A stretch of 53,627 nt of DNA from Paludibacteraceae bacterium (GCA_905234835.1 CAJOIZ010000025.1:1-53627); one strand, 5' to 3'; positions 25,792 through 33,962 are shown, counted from the stretch's first letter. The notes: generated from the letters alone by a model not told the origin. A program made the numbers and translations.

Positions 25792-27531
25792 ATGATGCTT
25801 ACCCTGCTTGCTCCTGCTCGAGACTTGGAAACCGCCAAAGCCGCAATTCAGGCGGGTGCCGATGCCGTATATATAGGTGCATCTGCCTATGGTGCGCGGC
25901 AGGCGGCGGGTAACAGCACGGAGGACATCGCCGCACTGGTGCGCTATGCCCGTCTGTATGGTGTACAGGTATTAGTGACGCTCAACACGCTTCTCCGGGA
26001 CAACGAACTTCCGCAGGCTGTACAACTTGCTTGGCAACTCTATGAGGCGGGTGTGGACGCACTGATTATTCAGGACTTGCAACTGCTCAATCAGAACATG
26101 CCCCCCATACGGTTACACGCCTCTACTCAGTGCGACAACCGCACGCCCGAACAGGTCGTCCGTCTGCAGCGTATGGGCTTCCGCCGTGCCGTCCTTGCGC
26201 GCGAACTGTCTGTTGACGACATCAGAGCCATCCGCGAGGCGACGCTGGCGGACAATCCCGATAGCCCCATTGAACTGGAGGCGTTCGTTCACGGCGCGCT
26301 GTGCGTCTGCTATTCGGGACGATGCTATATGTCCGAGCGGCTGATGAACCGCTCCGCCAACCGTGGCGAGTGCGCGCAGATGTGCCGTATGGCTTACGAC
26401 TTGATAGACGCGCAGGGGAACGAGATTCGCGACGACAGCGGCCGCCCCGTCCACCAGCGCTACGTGCTGTCGCTCAAGGATATGGACCGCTCGGATTACT
26501 TGGAGGAACTCATTGCGGCGGGTGTCACCACCTTCAAGATTGAGGGGCGGCTCAAGAACAGCGACTATGTGACCAATGTGGTCGCCTACTACCGGCAGAA
26601 ATTGGACAGCATAATACGCCAGACACCTTCTTTGCAACGGACAGCGGCTCATGTCTTTTCCTATTCCTTCACGCCGGACCCGTCCCGCACGTTCCACCGT
26701 TCGCAGACCGACTATTTCCTGCACGGCCGCACTTCCGGCATGGCTAACTGGCAGTCGCCCAAGTCGACAGGTCAGCCCATTGGCACGTACCTGCGCACGG
26801 AAGGCAACCGGCTGGTGCTCCGTCTGCTGCCCGGTATCGTCCTTCATCCGGGCGACGGGATAGGGTATGGCAACGAGGGCTTTTATATCAACGCGGTGGA
26901 GGGCGACCGTGTCCTGCCCAACCATCCTGTCCGTTTGCAAGCAGGTGACAAACTGACGCGCAATTTTGACAAGGCGTTCACGGACTCGCTGCACGCCGAG
27001 CGGCATGTCCCTGTCCGTATCGCTCTGACCGAAACGACTGACGGGTTCCGCCTTCGTATGGAAACCGAAACAACGCCAACCCGATATGCAGTCAGGGATT
27101 TTGCTTATCCTCATCAGACAGCAGATAACGCGGAAATGGCATTAGACAACCAGCGGCGGCAGCTATCCAAACTCGGCGGCACGCCATACGTCTGTTCGGA
27201 CGTCAGTCTTCCCGAAACGGCTTACTTCATTCCTGTCAGTGTGCTGAACGACTGGCGCAGACAGGTCGTGGAGGAGATGATGAACCGTCCCGTCCGGGAC
27301 GGCAATGCCCCGTCTTCCCCGAATCCCGATATACCGTCATCTCGTCATGCCGAACTGCCATCCTCTCTTGAGGAGCCGCTGATGACCTGCCGTTATTGCA
27401 TATTGTACGAGATGGGGCATTGCCGCAAGACCAATCCTTTGCGCAACGAACCCCGTTATCTCCGCCTTGCCAACGGCACGCGTCTCAGCCTCCGTTTCGA
27501 CTGTTCCCGCTGCGAAATGGTGATAGCCTGA
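25792..27531 (+). CDS. Peptidase U32 family protein (RlhA/TrhP-like)
   Basis: A 579-residue protein. The N-terminal barrel starts with LLAPARDLETAKAAIQAGAD. The family signature is visible near residue 165: FVHGALCVCYSGRCYMS, then RSANRGECAQMCR, with the Cys residues that bind an iron-sulfur cluster in this family. A second Cys set near the C-terminus (CRYCILYEMGHC and CSRCEM) may add a cluster ligand. Family members once named collagenases are in several cases RNA hydroxylases (TrhP on tRNA U34, RlhA on 23S rRNA), so an RNA-modifying role is more likely than proteolysis. The long spacer behind it holds repeats and hairpins. Confidence 0.85.
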   Translation: MMLTLLAPARDLETAKAAIQAGADAVYIGASAYGARQAAGNSTEDIAALVRYARLYGVQVLVTLNTLLRDNELPQAVQLAWQLYEAGVDALIIQDLQLLNQNMPPIRLHASTQCDNRTPEQVVRLQRMGFRRAVLARELSVDDIRAIREATLADNPDSPIELEAFVHGALCVCYSGRCYMSERLMNRSANRGECAQMCRMAYDLIDAQGNEIRDDSGRPVHQRYVLSLKDMDRSDYLEELIAAGVTTFKIEGRLKNSDYVTNVVAYYRQKLDSIIRQTPSLQRTAAHVFSYSFTPDPSRTFHRSQTDYFLHGRTSGMANWQSPKSTGQPIGTYLRTEGNRLVLRLLPGIVLHPGDGIGYGNEGFYINAVEGDRVLPNHPVRLQAGDKLTRNFDKAFTDSLHAERHVPVRIALTETTDGFRLRMETETTPTRYAVRDFAYPHQTADNAEMALDNQRRQLSKLGGTPYVCSDVSLPETAYFIPVSVLNDWRRQVVEEMMNRPVRDGNAPSSPNPDIPSSRHAELPSSLEEPLMTCRYCILYEMGHCRKTNPLRNEPRYLRLANGTRLSLRFDCSRCEMVIA

Positions 27532-27611
27532 CATGATTATCGCTATCATCGGTCCCAGAGCGGTCATAGATCGGTCATAGAGAAGTCACCGAACGCTCAC
27601 TTTCCCAAAGA

Positions 27612-27845
27612 TTAGCACCAACCCAGATTACCAACACGTAGTTACCAACACGTAGTTACCAACACGCAGTAACTAACACTTACTCCCCAACACGCAGTAA
27701 CTAACATTTACTCCCCAACACGTAGTGACTAACACGCAGTCCCCAACATTCACTCCCCACCACGCAGTAAGCAAGTACGTTAGATATACGATAGATATAC
27801 GTTAGATACACGATACATATACGATAGATACACGATACATAAAAC
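27612..27845. repeat. Degenerate 10-12 bp tandem repeat array
   Basis: Two blocks are seen. The first repeats CAACACGYAGTWACCAA-like units (27612-27770) and matches 7121-7190. The second repeats TACGATAGATA (27778-27845) and is the reverse complement of the units at 44865-44930. With the hairpin mosaic at 27929 it fills the 1-kb gap after the U32 gene; no gene is seen there. Confidence 0.8.
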
Positions 27846-27928
27846 AGACATCACCGAAGGATTTCCATACCCTTTTGCTCTCCTTCCCGCTTCCTGTAAC
27901 GCTCTCCCAAGAAGGTTTTGTCCATTGC

Positions 27929-28278
27929 GTGCGGATATTATCCGCACCTCTATTACCATAGAAGGCTGCCTCCATGGATAGCCTTATGTTTGTTTCTTAT
28001 AGTCTGCTGTCTTTTTCTTTTATTGCCTGCGAATTTAATTCGCAGCCCTTTCGTCTGTTGTAGCGGCTGTGAGCCGCTTTTCACTTTGTTCGTCCATTGC
28101 GTCTTCATGAAAGCCCTGTGGGCTTTTATGGTTGTGGCATAGTGGGTGGATGATTCAGACACGGCTCCCCAGAGCCGTCTATAGAGTATATTTCTATGTT
28201 CGTTGCGTTCAAATACTATTTGAACATCGGCTCCCCAGAGCCGCTTTTTTCTTCTATTACCCCCGAATCTGATTCGGG
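27929..28278 (+). other. Hairpin mosaic 2
   Basis: In order: the 19-bp palindrome GTGCGGATATTATCCGCAC (27929-27947); AAGGCT...AGCCTT (27962-27985); GCGAATTTAATTCGC (28029-28043); GCGGCTGTGAGCCGC (28063-28077); AAAGCCCTGTGGGCTTT (28110-28126); CGGCTCCCCAGAGCCG (28162-28177); the palindrome GTTCAAATACTATTTGAAC (28207-28225); CGGCTCCCCAGAGCCG again (28228-28243) with TTTTTT; and CCCGAATCTGATTCGGG (28262-28278). Several have T-tracts and could terminate transcription. Confidence 0.8.
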
Positions 28279-28289
28279 TTCAAATGTTC

Positions 28290-28425
28290 TTTTCCATAAA
28301 TCATAAATCGTAAACCATAAATCATAAACCATAAATTTGAAACTCTAAACTATAAACTCTCATCTTCTCTAAACACTAAACATTCAACTCTAAACAAAAA
28401 AACATTCAACTCTCAACTTTCAACT
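28290..28425. repeat. A/T-rich simple repeats before the DUF1016 promoter
   Basis: Units CATAAATCATAAACCATAAA pass into CTAAACACTAAACATTCAAC and CAACTTTCAACT. They end at the -33 element of the next gene. Confidence 0.7.
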
Positions 28426-28431
28426 AAAATA

Positions 28432-28464
28432 TTTGCATATATCCTCATTTCTTTACTACCTTTG
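28432..28464 (+). promoter_or_regulatory. Promoter of the DUF1016 gene
   Basis: TTTG at 28432-28435 and TACCTTTG at 28457-28464 (21-base spacing). The transcript would begin about 25 bases before the structured repeat at 28494. Confidence 0.75.
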
Positions 28465-28493
28465 CCGCCGCAAATCATACCGTCCCCTCTCCA

Positions 28494-28565
28494 TGACGTT
28501 AAACTGAAGAGCGTTGAGGCTGGCAACGTAAAAAAGCATTTACAGCAAAGGCGTTTATTGACGCT
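28494..28565 (+). repeat. Structured flanking element, copy A
   Basis: 72 bases, beginning TGACGTTAAAC and ending GTTTATTGACGCT. Between them the stem CGTTG-AGGCTGG-CAACG is followed by TAAAAAAGC. Copy B at 29707-29782 has the same ends and the same TAAAAAAGC, but its stem is CGCTG-GTTCCGA-CAGCG, a compensating T-A to C-G change. The outer TAAAC and GTTTA can also pair. This copy lies in the 5' leader of the DUF1016 gene. Confidence 0.8.
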
Positions 28566-28579
28566 TGTATAACGAAGTA

Positions 28580-29683
28580 ATGGATATACATCCGATGGCA
28601 AAAAAACTCACTACACAGGAAAGTGGTAACAAAGCGATAACCACCATACATCCGCAAAATGACATTCTGTTTCCCGATGCTGAATTATCAGCATTGGCGG
28701 ATGCTATCGTAGATGAGGTTGAGACGAGTAAGCAGTTGCTTGCCATGAGCATTAACGAAACGATTAAGCGGACTTATTGGAATATCGGACACCATATCGT
28801 TGAGTTTGAGCAAAATGGAAACAGGAGGGCAAAATACGGTACGGCTTTGCTGTCGAACTTGGCGAAAATACTCAGGGCAAGAATAGGACGCGGTTACAGT
28901 CGCCCTAATCTGAACAACATGCGCAAGTTCTACCTCATGTTCCCAAATTGTCAGACATCTGACAAATCTCTTCCGATTTTTCAGACATCTGACAAATTAT
29001 CGTGGTCGCATATCTGTGAACTGATAACTATTGACGATGATTTGGAGCGTGAGTTCTACATGAGGGAATGTGTCAAGGAAAAATGGTCAGCTGATTACCT
29101 TCATCGTCAGAAAGAAAGCGGATTGTTTATGCGTCTGGCTTTGAGCAAAGACAAAGACGGAGTGCTTGCATTAGCGGAGAAAGGACAAGAAATACAATCT
29201 CCTGCGGATGTGGTAAAATCCACATATACTTTGGAGTTTCTCGGGCTTCCAGACAGATATACAGAAAGCCAGTTGGAGAAGAAACTGATTGACAATCTGC
29301 AAATGTTCCTGCTTGAGTTAGGCAAGGGCTTTACGTTTGTAAAGCGTCAGTATCCTTTGACAATCAATAATGTGCATTATCATGTGGATTTAGTGTTCTA
29401 TCATCGTATATTGAGATGTTTCGTTCTTATTGACCTCAAGAAAGGTGCGGTGAAGCATAGTGACATTGGTCAAATGAACATGTATCTCGGATACTTTGCC
29501 AAAGAAGAAAATACGGAAGGTGAGAATCCGCCGATAGGTATCATCTTGTCGCATTATAAAGATGAGTTGATGGTGGAATATGCCACATACGGAATGGATA
29601 GTAATCTGTTTGTATCGAAGTATGAATTATATTTGCCGAATAAAGCGGAACTACGAGGAATGGTGAATGCTTTATTGAAATAG
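28580..29683 (+). CDS. DUF1016 / PDDEXK nuclease domain protein (YhcG-like)
   Basis: 367 residues from ATG 28580; an upstream TTG at 28565 and an ATG at 28595 are alternatives. The N-terminal DUF1016 domain carries TYWNIGHHIVEFEQNG and the C-terminal half carries LLELGKGFTFVKRQY and HVDLVFYHRILRCFVLIDLK, where the D and DLK fit a PDDEXK nuclease core. YhcG-like proteins are common on mobile elements and near restriction systems; their function is not settled. The gene has its own promoter, is more A/T-rich than the rnf or kor genes, and is bracketed by two copies of a structured repeat, which suggests an acquired cassette. Confidence 0.85.
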   Translation: MDIHPMAKKLTTQESGNKAITTIHPQNDILFPDAELSALADAIVDEVETSKQLLAMSINETIKRTYWNIGHHIVEFEQNGNRRAKYGTALLSNLAKILRARIGRGYSRPNLNNMRKFYLMFPNCQTSDKSLPIFQTSDKLSWSHICELITIDDDLEREFYMRECVKEKWSADYLHRQKESGLFMRLALSKDKDGVLALAEKGQEIQSPADVVKSTYTLEFLGLPDRYTESQLEKKLIDNLQMFLLELGKGFTFVKRQYPLTINNVHYHVDLVFYHRILRCFVLIDLKKGAVKHSDIGQMNMYLGYFAKEENTEGENPPIGIILSHYKDELMVEYATYGMDSNLFVSKYELYLPNKAELRGMVNALLK

Positions 29684-29706
29684 TTCACTGTACTACCGTC
29701 ACTGAC

Positions 29707-29782
29707 TGACGTTAAACAGCAGCACCGCTGGTTCCGACAGCGTAAAAAAGCGGGAACATATTGAAAAGTGTTTATTGACGCT
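29707..29782 (+). repeat. Structured flanking element, copy B
   Basis: 76 bases, 23 bases after the DUF1016 stop. It shares TGACGTTAAAC, TAAAAAAGC and GTTTATTGACGCT with copy A and has the covarying stem CGCTG/CAGCG. It is followed by a 300-base leader region up to the BspA-like gene that holds no recognised gene, only a 38-codon frame (29842-29958) and the leader motif at 30039. Confidence 0.8.
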
Positions 29783-30038
29783 CCGTTCTGACATTCAGAA
29801 ATCTCGCAAGTTTCAGACTTTATCAGAACTCTGCAACGGTAAATGCTCCGTGAATATAGGACAGCCGTGTCTGTATATGCCTTTGCCCCTATGGGTTTGA
29901 TTGGTGTATATGGCGGTATCGTATATTCGTTGTGGGCTTTGCGTTGTCGGTTTCTATAAAGTCGGGCAATGCGAGAGCCTCTGAATGTGGAACGACAATG
30001 TCGAGTCCACTTTTTTTGTATTGTGTTCAATGGAGGAT

Positions 30039-30068
30039 GCCGAAAAGCCATAAGTGTGTAGGCAAAAT
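30039..30068 (+). promoter_or_regulatory. Shared 5' leader motif, copy 2
   Basis: Identical to 363-392 at 29 of 30 positions and located 17 bases before the next start codon. No convincing TAnnTTTG promoter was found between 29783 and 30085; TGCCTTTG near 29877 is a one-mismatch candidate. Confidence 0.6.
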
Positions 30069-30085
30069 TAAAAATCAACAAACAA

Positions 30086-32689
30086 ATGAAAAAACTTTAT
30101 CTCGCCTTGTTCATCACGATGCTATGGACAGGCACAATCTTCGCCGCTGAAACCATCAACGGCATCAGTTACAACCTTGATGCATCCGCCCGCACCGCCA
30201 CGGTTACCACAGGCACGTATTCGGGTGCCATCGTCATCCCCGAGCAGGTAACCCACAACAACCGCGATTACACGGTGAACGGTATTGAAGCAAGCGCGTT
30301 CAGCGGGAAGTCAATAACCTCCGTTGTCATTCCAGCCATTGTTACGTCTATCGGTCAAAACGCATTCTATCAATGCACATTGCTTAACAGCGTTACCATA
30401 GCCGAAGGCTGCGAAGTAATCAACACAAAGGCTTTCTACGGTTGCTCCGCCCTCGCGAAAATCAACATCCCATCAAGCGTCAAGCGAATAGAAGAACAGG
30501 CATTCGCCAATTGTAGTAACCTTGCCGAAATAACCTTGAACGAAGGACTTACCTATATCGGTGGCTGGGCTTTCGGCGCATTGCAGAAACTGAAAAGCAT
30601 AACCATCCCTTCAACTGTGGAAGATATGGGTTTTCAGTCGTTTTATAACTGCAAAAATTTGGCAAAGATAATATGGAACGCTAAACATTGCTCGGATTTT
30701 GTCAGTGTCCTTGCATCGCCATTTTCTATATATAATTATGGTTATACTAATATGGGGTTTTATAATGTTGCAGTATATTCAAGTACATATAGTAATAGTA
30801 GTGATAGTTATTCTTATAGAGATAAAATTGACAACCCTTATTATTTTTATACTGCAAAGGGTTATCGTTATGGTGAAGCTTATGATTATAGAAATGCTGA
30901 TAACGAACGCAATATTGCAATAAACAACTGGACTACACAAATAACTTTCGGCGATGAAGTGGAGCATATCCCCGCTTGTCTGTGCTGCAACTTCCAAGGC
31001 GAACTGCGCAATCTGGTTATTCCCGACAATGTAAAAACAATTGGAGATTACGCCTTTGATGGGTGTAATAAACTGGTATCGTTGAAACTCGGTGCAGGTC
31101 TGACAGAAATTGGGAAATATGCATTCAACACTTGTATAGCGCTGACGGAGGTCAGCATTCCCGACAATGTTACAACCATCAACCAGTATGCGTTCTGCAA
31201 TTGTTCCAACCTTACCACTCTGACTCTCGGGAAGGGTATTCTGACCTTGGGGACCAATTCCTTCGGCAACATTTACTCTACCTATAGCCCTGTTGATGGC
31301 AAACTGACTACCATCAATATTTACGCAGTCAATCCTCCATATATCGACAATACCGTGTTTACCTACTACAGCGATCTGATGGCTATAGACCTCAATGTGC
31401 GGGAGAAAGCACTGGATGCATACAATGCGGCTAATATATGGAAAAATATGCACCTCGGTCTCGTGGCAAACGACCCACGTGTGTTCTCTCTTACCGTCTT
31501 GTCTTCCGACAATACACAGGGTACGACCACTCCGTCCGGCAGTTATGACGAGGACGATGAAGTAGTCATAAGCGCGCTGCCCAAAGCGGGTTATCAGTTT
31601 GACCATTGGAACGACGGCAGTAAAGATAATCCCCGTACAGTGAAAGTGACAGCTGACCTGACATACACAGCCTATTTTGCCGCCGCTGCCCCCACATATA
31701 CAATCACCGCTACCGCCAACGCGCTTGAAGGCACTGCCGTAGGCGGCGGAGTGTTTGAATCCGGCAAACAAACCACGTTGGTTGCAGTAGCCAATTCCGG
31801 CTACCACTTCACGCAATGGTCGGACGGCAATACGGACAACCCGCGCCAAATAACGGTTACAGCGGATGCTTCGTTTGCTGCGCAGTTTGAGAAGGATGCG
31901 GTAGTGCAGAAATATACCTTGACCACCACCTCCACCAACGCTTCGCAGGGTACGGCTTACGGGCAGGGCACATACGAGGCGGATATGCAGATTGCCATTT
32001 TCGCGGTTGTCAACGACGGTTACCATTTCACCCAGTGGCATGACGGCAACACGGACAACCCCCGCATGGTGACGGTTACGGCGGATGCCTCGTTTGCGGC
32101 GCAGTTTGAGAAAGATGCAGTGGTGCAGAAATATACCTTGACCACTACCTCGACCAATGCTTCGCAGGGTACGGCTTACGGGCAGGGTACATACGAGGCG
32201 GATATGCAGATTGCTATTTTCGCGGTTGCCAACGATGGTTACCATTTCACCCAGTGGCATGACGGCAACACGGACAACCCTCGTATGGTGACGGTTACGG
32301 CGGACGCGACGTATTTCGCCAATTTTGAGCAGGACCCTGTTCCGCCAACCCTGTATGAACTGAATGTGTCGCCGGAGGTGGCTGCGGAAGGCTGGACCAC
32401 CGAAGGCTGTGCGTACGAACTTGGTGCACAGGTAATGATTTATGCCCATCCGGCGGAAGTGTATGTGTTCAGCCGTTGGAGTGACGGTAACAAGGACAAC
32501 CCGCGTTTCATTACGGTGACTGCTGCGGTGGACCTGACGGCTCAGTTTGCGGTAAAGACCTCGACGGGTGTGGGTGCGGTTGTTGCCGATACGGACGACC
32601 CGCAGGTGCGGAAAATCGTCATTGACGGGCATGTCTATATCCTTCGTGGCGACAGACTCTATTCCCTTCAGGGACAGCAGATCCAATAA
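30086..32689 (+). CDS. BspA-like leucine-rich repeat surface protein with B-repeats
   Basis: An 867-residue secreted protein with signal peptide (1-20). BspA-type LRR_5 repeats occupy about 55-200 and 300-400 (INIPSSVKRIEEQAFANCSN, VSIPDNVTTINQYAFCNCSN). Five divergent B-repeats of about 73 residues follow (about 470-820; GYHFTQWHDGNTDNPRMVTV). Two of these are nearly identical in DNA (219-bp period around 31906 and 32125). The C-terminus (KIVIDGHVYILRGDRLYSLQ) resembles the tags of the 4565 and 50430 proteins. Such proteins mediate binding to host or partner cells. Residues about 212-275, coded by an A/T-rich island (30720-30930), are rich in Tyr and Ser and break the repeat series. Confidence 0.88.
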   Translation: MKKLYLALFITMLWTGTIFAAETINGISYNLDASARTATVTTGTYSGAIVIPEQVTHNNRDYTVNGIEASAFSGKSITSVVIPAIVTSIGQNAFYQCTLLNSVTIAEGCEVINTKAFYGCSALAKINIPSSVKRIEEQAFANCSNLAEITLNEGLTYIGGWAFGALQKLKSITIPSTVEDMGFQSFYNCKNLAKIIWNAKHCSDFVSVLASPFSIYNYGYTNMGFYNVAVYSSTYSNSSDSYSYRDKIDNPYYFYTAKGYRYGEAYDYRNADNERNIAINNWTTQITFGDEVEHIPACLCCNFQGELRNLVIPDNVKTIGDYAFDGCNKLVSLKLGAGLTEIGKYAFNTCIALTEVSIPDNVTTINQYAFCNCSNLTTLTLGKGILTLGTNSFGNIYSTYSPVDGKLTTINIYAVNPPYIDNTVFTYYSDLMAIDLNVREKALDAYNAANIWKNMHLGLVANDPRVFSLTVLSSDNTQGTTTPSGSYDEDDEVVISALPKAGYQFDHWNDGSKDNPRTVKVTADLTYTAYFAAAAPTYTITATANALEGTAVGGGVFESGKQTTLVAVANSGYHFTQWSDGNTDNPRQITVTADASFAAQFEKDAVVQKYTLTTTSTNASQGTAYGQGTYEADMQIAIFAVVNDGYHFTQWHDGNTDNPRMVTVTADASFAAQFEKDAVVQKYTLTTTSTNASQGTAYGQGTYEADMQIAIFAVANDGYHFTQWHDGNTDNPRMVTVTADATYFANFEQDPVPPTLYELNVSPEVAAEGWTTEGCAYELGAQVMIYAHPAEVYVFSRWSDGNKDNPRFITVTAAVDLTAQFAVKTSTGVGAVVADTDDPQVRKIVIDGHVYILRGDRLYSLQGQQIQ

Positions 32690-32764
32690 GAGGCAATACT
32701 TGTTCCCTCTGCCGAAAGAACTTGAAAAAGGTTCTGCCCGGCAGTAATGTTTGCAGGTCCTGCT

Positions 32765-33122
32765 CTCGCGGCTATTTCCGCGAGCAATCACGACAGAAGG
32801 CTACCCCCACGGATAGCCTTCTGTTTGTTTCTTATAGCCTTCTTGTCTTTTACTTTTATAGTCTTCTTGTCTTTTACTTTTATAGTCTTCTGTCTTTTTC
32901 TTTTATTGCCTTCTTTCTTTTATTGCCTGCGAATTTAATTCGTAGCCCTTTCGTTTCTTGTAGCGGCTGAGAGCCGTTTTTTCTTTGTATTCCGCCGTGA
33001 AGCGAATCAGGCGCACCGAGAATGTCCGGTGGATATTCGAGGGAGTAAGTGCGCCGCGCGAGTTTCGGAGAAACATAGAATTCCTTAAAGCGTTAGTAAT
33101 CCATGAAAGCCCTGTGGGCTTT
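32765..33122 (+). other. Hairpin mosaic 3, downstream of the BspA-like gene
   Basis: CTCGCGG/CCGCGAG (32765-32784); the long terminator-like stem at 32793-32824; pyrimidine-rich repeats with TTTTATAGTCTTCTGTC-type units (32825-32930); a degenerate GCGAATTTAATTCG (about 32929); GCGGCTGAGAGCCG with TTTTTT (about 32962-32980); and AAAGCCCTGTGGGCTTT (33106-33122). An open frame of 64 codons at 32985-33179 overlaps these and is probably not a gene. The gap 32690-34077 holds no recognised protein gene apart from the repeat copy at 33599. Confidence 0.75.
32793..32824 (+). terminator. Terminator of the BspA-like gene
   Basis: ACAGAAGGCTA at 32793-32803 pairs perfectly with TAGCCTTCTGT at 32814-32824, followed by TTGTTTCTTAT. 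The terminator at 53444-53475 has ACACAAGGCTA/TAGCCTTGTGT, a compensating change at one pair. Confidence 0.75.
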
Positions 33123-33254
33123 TATGGTTGCGGCAAAATGGGCGGATATTCTGACACAGCTCCTCGAAGCCGCTTGTAAAAGACCTGCCGTCCTCTTCAG
33201 AATAACGGAGATACCGACATCCCGAAAGCACAGTATCCCGAAATTCCGACAGGA

Positions 33255-33560
33255 CGATATCCTGCCTCTAAATTTGTAATTTGCAATTTGAAATCATAAA
33301 TCAAAAACTCCTCCTCATTTACAGCCTCTTACAAAGAAAACGCAAAAAAAGTAAAAAAAAAGTTGCCTTTTAGGTGATAGATTTTGCCCTTTTTTTGCCT
33401 TATATATGGAGGGATATACTATTCCGCTGTGGCATAAATTTGCAATTTGCAATTTGAAACTTGAAATCCTAAATTTGAAACTATCAACTCTCAATTATCA
33501 ACTATAAAACAACTCCCCATCTTCTCTCAACTTTCAACTCTCAACTTTCAACTATAAAAA
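33255..33560. repeat. AATTTGCAATTTG and CAACTTTCAAC simple repeats
   Basis: Two blocks (33255-33300 and 33430-33560) of AATTTGCAATTTGAAAC-like and CAACTCTCAACTTTCAAC-like units separate the hairpin mosaic from repeat copy 3, in the same order as at 14660-14700 before copy 2. Confidence 0.7.
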
Positions 33561-33598
33561 CTCCTAAACAAAAAAATGCAATTTTTTTGAAGAAAAAC

Positions 33599-33910
33599 TT
33601 GCATTTTGCCCGAAAATGTATTATCTTTGCACGTCATTTCAGTGGAAATGACCTCACGCCGTGAGGCGTATTACAAGTGGCAGTCAGACGTGTTATCCGC
33701 CTTGTGCACAGGGACATCTATCGTACCGGATGTTTTCTTTTTTCTGTTTCTGTTCGTGTAGCAGAGTGCCATCACCGATGTACGACGCTTGCCGCAACAT
33801 AGCGCTGCGGAACGGCGGGGCGGAAGCAGACCAACCGCACACAAACTGCAAGTGATCTTTGACGTATTGGTTGCTGACTAATGTACGGATATTTGAACAC
33901 GGCTCCCCGA
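33599..33910 (+). repeat. Dispersed transcribed repeat, copy 3
   Basis: It carries the same promoter as copy 2 (TTG 33599-33601, TATCTTTG 33622-33629). The first hairpin is perfect here: GTCATTTC-AGTG-GAAATGAC. Relative to copy 2, 18 bases are missing after TTGTGCACA, which removes the right arm of the ATCCGCC hairpin but keeps the reading frame. The frame runs from GTG 33661 to TGA 33853-33855 (64 codons, Cys-rich) and ends with the same NCK. Confidence 0.85.
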
Positions 33911-33943
33911 AACTGCTTGAAAGAATACAGTTTTGTCTATTGC

Positions 33944-33962
33944 GTTCAAATACTATTTGAAC
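33944..33962. repeat. 19-bp palindrome GTTCAAATACTATTTGAAC
   Basis: Identical to 28207-28225 and again preceded by TTGC. It lies in the spacer between repeat copy 3 and the convergent mtaB end. Confidence 0.9.

Noticed and set aside
28494..29782. Integron-type attC sites around the DUF1016 gene
   Set aside because: GTTAAAC fits the GTTRRRY core, but it stands at the wrong end of the element and the other end (GTTTATT) does not fit RYYYAAC/GTTRRRY. No integron integrase is in the window.
29842..29958. 38-codon frame before the BspA-like gene
   Set aside because: Short, no promoter of its own, and it lies in the leader region after element copy B; no evidence for translation.
30779..32791. 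670-codon minus-strand frame opposite the BspA-like gene
   Set aside because: It is antisense to a gene with clear signal peptide and repeats; its openness follows from codon use in the repeats. The same holds for 51504-53372 (minus) and 9027-10382 (minus).
32985..33179. 64-codon frame downstream of the BspA-like gene
   Set aside because: It lies within repeat and hairpin sequence, has no promoter and overlaps the AAAGCCC hairpin; more likely part of a dispersed repeat than a gene.
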